Assembly: GCA_022264855.1 (NCBI GenBank)
Contig: JABYQU010000032.1
Location: 62,001 to 126,000, forward strand
DNA length: 64,000 nucleotides
Reading direction: 5' to 3'
From: Lenzites betulinus
Lineage: Eukaryota; Basidiomycota; Agaricomycetes; Polyporales; Polyporaceae
The notes beneath the pieces are model-generated. The model worked only from the letters and a program-made list of their open reading frames with translations. It searched no databases and was not told the DNA's origin. A program made the position numbers and the translations under genes. This document shows positions 58,861 through 64,000 of the stretch, piece after piece; the first letter of the stretch is position 1, and each line of letters begins with the position of its first letter.

Positions 58861-60457
58861 ATGTCCGCTTCGTCGTTCGCGCGTGTAGGGTCAACCAGCG
58901 GGAATGACGAGTTGATTGCCTTAGGACACAACTGGTGGGTTCGGTCTCAGGCCCACAGGCCCTCGGGGGCGGAACCTAACCTGTATGCTTGTAGGTTCAT
59001 CCACAACCCCAACCTCCGTTCCGTCCGTGTGCGATACGAGGCGATACCCAAACAACACCCTGCGCTCCCCGCTACGGAGCTCGCGCTGGAGAAGATCGTA
59101 CGCGTCCTCGTACAGCTCACCGGATGCCGCGCCTCGATCGTCCCATGCCTGCACTACAAGGAGTCCGCCGAACAGAACTTGCCCGTCGTTCTGCACGCGA
59201 CCCTTCTGAACGTCGAGGTTCTCGAGATGCTGCATCTCCTGGACAGCCCCGTCCCCGTCCATCTCTACATCGGCGACCCTCTCACGACGGGCACGCCGTT
59301 CAACGTCTACAGCCCGGAGAAACTCGCTCTTCCTGACTTCCTGAGCCCCGGTGACCCTATCTTCTGTGCGAACACCGAGCGCGTGACGATCCTTACAGCA
59401 TACCTTCACACGTCGGACGATAGCGCGCTCTACGGGCTGACCGCCGGACACGCTGTGGTACCGCATTCGAGTTTTCTCCCACATCCAAGTCTACTTCCAC
59501 CACCGGAGAAGCATGAACGACGCGCGCGCAGCTCGCAGCTCGCACTCCAACACCTAGGCCGCTCGCTCTCAAACCCCGCCACGAAGGTCGTCGAGCACGC
59601 CGTCCGCGTCATCGAGGCCGAACGTGCGATGCTCAGTGTGAAGATCGACGACGACCCCGAAGGCTCCGGCGGAGGACAGCCCCAGAGTCCAACTGCTGAC
59701 CAGAGAGAACTCGCCCGCGTCCGGCAACACGACGAAGAGCACGCCTTGCTGCGGAACTCCCTGGCACGGCCGCAGGAGTACGACGTCGGACACGCATGCG
59801 CTGCAGAGGCGATTATCCGCCCATGCACCAGTGAGTCCCGCACGCATTCTATAGCATCATCGCGCACGCTGATCTAACCTGTCTCGCGCCGCACCAGGCG
59901 CACACCACATGTCCAATGGCCCTCCGCCGCCCCGCCGCTCCCGACACGGGAAGGAGCGCGCAACGACAAACCACACACACCTGCTCTCCTGGACGCTCGT
60001 CAAGATGTCGTCCAAGATGAGCGACAACCCCGTCACGCTCCACGCTCATCCTGTCCCGCTCTCGCGCGACGCCGTCGTTGCGATGCACGTCCGCGATCCA
60101 AACGCAGAGCGCCCGCTGGGGCCATACAGAGACGGTGTGGTGAACGGCGCACCAGCGAGTGTCATCATCGACGGGCAGGTCGCGCGCGAGTGGGCGATCT
60201 TCCCCGCACGCGGGACGGGGGTGCGTTTCGCGGTGCGCGGTGACGCGGGTGGGCTCGTTACCTCATCTACACGGAGGAGCAAGCATGACCCGGAGGGGGG
60301 CGCCACAGCGGCGCCGCTGGCGATCTTGTACGCGGTACCGGAGCGGGGGCCGTATGGGCTTGTGACGCCGTTAACGACTATCATGCGGCGGATTCACGAT
60401 GTGACTGGAATGCCCCTCCGCTTTCAGGGGAGCTGGTGGAGGGACGGTTATGGGTGA
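58861..60457 (+). CDS. trypsin-fold protein, probably catalytically dead
   Basis: Two exons (58861-59830 and 59898-60457) join to 509 residues. The first ~170 residues (NPNLRSVRVRYEAIPKQHPA, LVQLTGCRASIVPCLHY, HLYIGDP) form a domain common in front of fungal trypsin-like proteins. Then come GLTAGHAVV, matching the catalytic-His motif (His197), and near the end AVRGDAGGLVTSS, matching GDSGG but with Ala440 where the nucleophilic Ser should be. The C-terminal YGLVTPLTTIMRRI fits the last strand and helix of the fold. The Asp region is possibly LLSWTLVK, with Ser354 in place of Asp. If the alignment holds, two of three catalytic residues are gone. The start is uncertain: the frame is open upstream to 58813, but ATG 58861 is the first Met in frame. 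Confidence 0.6.
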
Positions 60458-60676
60458 GCAAGGGGAGACGAGGACGTCGTTATGTTTCAGTGAGCTACCG
60501 AGTGGAATCGTAACCTTGTCATAATAAGATAAGTCATATCTGTGGCGCGCCGGAGGGCGATCGAACGGAGGAATAGAGTGTGCTACGGTGAAGTTGAACG
60601 GCTAGACCAATGGTTGACATTAGTGTCTATGCAGCAGACTCGAAAAAAGTAGCCTCATACCAAATCGCGGAGGCGT

Positions 60677-63024
60677 TCATTGCCATCTTCCGGAGGGCGG
60701 CGGTACACTACGTGGATCTCGCGACGCCAACTGGCCATTTGGACCAGGATGATATGGGATGGGTGGGCTGTGTAAACCACCATTCCTCGGCACGGAGGCC
60801 GGTGTCGCCACAGGCGGTGCCATGCGAGCCATCAGGGCCTCGCCGATGGAGGGGGGCCGCGCAGGCGGTGCGGTTGGCGGCCGCGGCGGTAAGGACGCAG
60901 GCAAACGAGGGGATGCCGTTGATGGCCCGGAGGGCGGCATAGCACGGCGTTGTGCGGCAGGTGCAGTGGGAGGGATCCGAGGGGTCGATGGTGTCGAAGG
61001 GGGTCTTGCAGATGTGTGTGAGCTTGAGGGTAGGTTCAGAGCAGGAGGGGGCGGGATTGCAGGAGATGGAGCAGAGGAATGGACAGTAGAAGGGGTGGAA
61101 GATGTGGGAGGGGGCATGGAAAGGGGAGAAGGTTTCTTGGGTGGGGGTTTAGAGGCTACAGTCTTGGAGGATTTGGGACCAGCCTTGTTGGCAGTCTTTG
61201 CAGGAGGCTGATCATCCTCTGAAGTATCGCTGGCTGCCCTCTTCCTCTTTCCAACCTTTGGCTGGGCTGCAGGGGTCCCTGACTCTGCCTTCAGTTGGGA
61301 AGGGTGCAGGCCCTCCAAGAAGGTCAGAACATGCTTCATGGTCCTACTGTTCTGCCTGACATCCTTCTCCATATCCCTAATGGTTTTCCTCAGCAATGTG
61401 ATAGACTCAGCAAGCTGGGTAAGAGTCAATTTGCTCTTGAAGGCATGGATGAGGAGGGAGATGGACAAGACTTCCACTGGGGCCACCTTCTTGACATTAG
61501 GGAGCCAGAAGCACTGTTTGAGTTTCTTGTCCACAGCAAGCTGGGAAAACAGTTGGTAGGAGTTGGAGATGTCCTCCTTGACACTTTCATCCAGATCCTC
61601 TGAGCTGTGCAGCCACTTCTCGATGGTACTGTTTGAAGGCATGGTGCTGAGCTTGGGCCACCGGGACATGCAATAGACTGCTGCTGCCAGGCCTCGGAAG
61701 TCGTTTGCACGACTTGTGTCCCATTCGATGTTGACGGCGAGCTTTTCCACCACATACTCGTCCAAGAGCTTGCGGACAAATCGTGTGAGGGGCGTACTGA
61801 TGGCCTGGAGTCTTTCTGTATAGCGGATGAGTAAGATATATATGAGATTCAAGAAAACATGCAAACCTGCTGGAGTCAGGGCCATGCCTAGTTGTACTCT
61901 CTGTTACGAGGCTGAGTGATCGTATTTTGTTTCAGGCTAGAGAAAGCTTACCTGGAAGATCTCTCTCTCATTCTCAGGAGAAATGTCTTGATATTCCATG
62001 CACACCTGGTTCTGATTAAATGTATGCTCCGATGGCCACGTCATGAAGCTACTCACAATTTGCTTGTTCATGAATAATTTTTGATATTTCTTCGGTAGAA
62101 GCTGCCCCTTGGCTCCCCCGCCCTCCCGATACACAAACTTCTCATTGGTAAATCTGTAGTGTCATTGGTATCGAGTCCCTAAAGCTTGGCCAAACAGCGG
62201 ACTTACGGATCCTTGTCTGGAAGAAGCCACAACGGGCAAAGGATTCACATTAGCACAGCATCTCCAAAGTGCCACGATATGCATACATATAATCTACGCA
62301 GGAGTTAGATTAGTATATAGATCACGACTCCCAGGATTATGAATACTCACGTCGCCACTGATAAATCTTGAGTTTGGCACGCAGTAAGTTCACCGAGCCC
62401 TTTGCAAAGTCATCGAGGGTGCACACCTGAATATCGATGTGAGACGCTGTTTGCCATCGACACACACTCGCTCCTCTGCGCCATCTTCTGATGCATGGAC
62501 CACTACGTCGAACAGAAGTGAGAATCAAGTCGCGACGTTTAGCTGTTCGGACATACCGAAAATCACTGGTGGGACGAAGAAGTTGCGGAATATCGAGTCT
62601 ATGAGACCTACAGGACGCTGAGTTGGGCTGGCGACACGAGAGCGTATTGCACGCACCGGACTGTTTGCTGTCGGGCCACACCACATCTTGCAAAAACAAT
62701 TCATGTCAAGTTCCGCTTCGAGGTGAGAGTCGGCTTACCTCGCTGGTATTCTGGTTGTAGATCGATATCTCCGTTGTATATTTGCTCTGCATGTAACACA
62801 CTAAGAGGCCTTCTCGACTGTGAAGGCGAGTCGCGCGCACCGTAGAGAGCATTGCAAGTATACGTCGTGGCGCGCGGTGTCCTCAGTGCCCCTCGCATCA
62901 TGTATTGAGATTGAGATTCGGATGAGTCGCCTCTCTTCCCCTTGTTGCGCTGTGAGAGGGGGACATCCTCCTCCTCGTCAATGTCCGTGAGTTCGGAGTC
63001 AGAGTTGGTGGGTTCGCCAGCCAT
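60677..63024 (-). CDS. DUF262 (GmrSD-N-like) protein, second paralogue
   Basis: About 580 residues from roughly ten exons, starting at the ATG at 63022-63024 (MAGEPTNSDSELTDIDEEED). The DUF262 marks are all present: RATTYTCNALYEQIYNGDI, LQPEYQR with DVVWPDSKQSG, LIDSIFRNFFVPPVIF, RVCVDGKQRLTSI, FMNKQIVCMEYQDIS and RVQLGMALTPAERLQA. Several intron positions (after LY, after EYQR, after VIF, after EIFQ, after LTPA) match the paralogue at 9.9-13.3 kb, proving common descent. The helical region with LAESITLLRKTIRDMEKDVR is followed by a short basic patch (GKRKRAAS, a likely nuclear signal) and a Pro/Ser-rich tail. There is no RS-rich end here. No nuclease domain is seen. The junctions around 62340-62215 are the least certain part of the model. 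The gene lies 125 bp from a divergent MAD1-like gene. Confidence 0.83.
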
Positions 63025-63149
63025 GGTGCGCGGGAGCAAGTGCAAGGATGGTGAGAGCAAGAAGAGAGCACCGAACAGACGCTGAGACGCGCTCGCGTCG
63101 CCACTTCGGCGCTCCGAGTCCCTCGCGCTCATTGTCTCCGACCGCCACC
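63025..63149. promoter_or_regulatory. shared divergent promoter, DUF262 paralogue / MAD1-like
   Basis: Only 125 bp separate the two start codons, so both 5' untranslated regions and core promoters must overlap or be very short. Assigned by position; no TATA box is evident. Confidence 0.5.
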
Positions 63150-64000
63150 ATGAGCAACCGCGACAAGTTCACGACCCCGGTCGCATCGACGAGCAGGTTT
63201 CTGTCGTCAATTCCGCGCAGTAGCGCGGTAAAACGCGATTCTCTCGCCGCGGAGTTGGAGAGGGGTAAGTGGCGGTCTTCCAGTTACACGCGTTCGGCGA
63301 CCCTCATCACCGTTGGAAGATCCACAGCTTTCGACCGCCAAGCGGCAACAGCGCACTCAGGCGTTTTCCACCCATATGTCGCAAGCATTGCTTGAGAGGC
63401 AGCTTGCGGCTGCACAGGCCGCGAAGCTGGAGCTCGAGTCCAAGGTGCGCGAGAAGGAACTCGCGATCGAGAGGCTTGAGGGCGACCGGAGGTGGCTTGC
63501 AGAGCGCGAGAAGGAAGAGCGGGAGGAGAAAGAACGAGAACGGGACGAGCATATCGAGTACAAGGTGCGTGAACCGACCATACACTTTCTGCATCTCGCT
63601 TATACCCGCCTCCTTAGCGGAAAACAGACAGCGAAATCAGGACGCTACGCGCTTCGCTGCAGACGCTGCGGGAGCAGCACGTCGATCTCGAAGAAGAGAA
63701 CTCGTCCCTGGCAAGAGCCACGTCCCAGACTATTGCCACTCAGAAGTCCCAGATCGCCACTCTCACCCACCAAGCCACTTTACTAGAGAGCGAAATATCT
63801 GAATTTCAGCGTCTGGCAGAGGAGCGCGCTCGCGCGTTCGAAGCCTTGCAAGCTCAATTCGATGAGCTGAGCGCGTCACAGCACAACTTCTCTCCGAATG
63901 ATACTCAAGAAGAAGACTGGACTGTCGTACGTGAGGAGCTCCACCGACAGGCGAAATACACGCGGCAGCTGGAAAGTGCGAACGCGAGGATGACGGTAGA
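63150..64000 (+). CDS. coiled-coil protein resembling spindle checkpoint MAD1 (5' part only)
   Basis: The gene enters at the ATG at 63150 and leaves the window open. Exons: 63150-63264, 63320-63564 and from about 63620 on. The N-terminus (MSNRDKFTTPVASTSRFLSS, then AVKRDSLAAELERDPQLSTA) is disordered and basic. After that the chain is nearly continuous coiled coil (LERQLAAAQAAKLELESKVR, then REREKEERE-type repeats, SQIATLTHQATLLESEISEF). The last visible part, EEDWTVVREELHRQAKYTRQ, LESANARMT, has the style of the fungal Mad1 coiled coil, which binds Mad2 and the kinetochore. The distinguishing C-terminal RLK domain and Mad2-binding segment are outside the window, so another coiled-coil protein is possible. 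Confidence 0.55.

Noticed and set aside
1..64000. CRISPR arrays, operons, ribosome binding sites, insertion sequences with inverted repeats, and LTR retrotransposon domains
   Set aside because: The DNA is eukaryotic. I saw no regular spacer-repeat arrays, no reverse transcriptase or transposase motifs and no long terminal repeats.

Overview
The window is fungal nuclear DNA, almost certainly from a mushroom-forming basidiomycete (Agaricomycetes). Genes are split by many introns of about 50-65 nt with GT..AG ends. Exons are GC-rich, micro-exons are common, and the gene content (a DUF6535 membrane protein, expanded OPT peptide transporters, a fungalysin, an F-box protein of agaricomycete type, fungal DUF262 proteins) fits that group. 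I placed exons by hand, from splice sites and reading-frame continuity.

Layout. 0.4-9 kb: TRM112 (-), a tRNA-Glu(CTC) (+), a Dal5/Tna1-type MFS permease (+), a large F-box protein (+) and a DUF6535 protein (-). 9.9-18 kb: a DUF262 protein with an RS/RD-rich tail (-), head to head with condensin SMC2 (+). 18-25.4 kb: a gene-poor stretch with a degenerate TGTCCGG repeat, the small Golgi protein Kish/TMEM167 (-), a small probable mitochondrial protein (-), a Doc-type Fic-fold gene (+) and a flavoprotein fragment (-). 25.5-44 kb: two OPT oligopeptide transporters pointing towards each other. They enclose a mitochondrial-type cyclophilin (-), a long gene-poor stretch, a small single-pass membrane protein with a proline-rich tail (+) and an Msb1/Mug8 protein (+). 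46.7-60.5 kb: a five-AT-hook protein (+), a GPI-type six-hairpin glycosidase (-), a ferredoxin/adrenodoxin-NADP+ reductase (-), an M36 fungalysin (+) and a trypsin-fold protein that seems to have lost catalytic residues (+). 60.7-64 kb: a second DUF262 protein (-), head to head with a coiled-coil gene resembling spindle-checkpoint MAD1 (+), which runs off the window.

How it fits together. Many genes are housekeeping (tRNA/rRNA methylation, condensin, checkpoint, Fe-S electron supply, Golgi traffic, polarity). A secretion and nutrition set (fungalysin, glycosidase, two peptide transporters, MFS permease) suits a saprotroph that digests protein outside the cell and imports peptides. The most unusual signal is the pair of DUF262 paralogues. 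This is the ParB-like module of bacterial GmrSD/SspE-type defence proteins. Here no HNH nuclease half is visible, the tails differ, and each gene faces a mitotic chromosome gene across a short shared promoter. Other points of note are the Doc gene, the apparently dead protease, a one-base frameshift in one OPT gene, and a Kish gene whose first coding exon is only the ATG.
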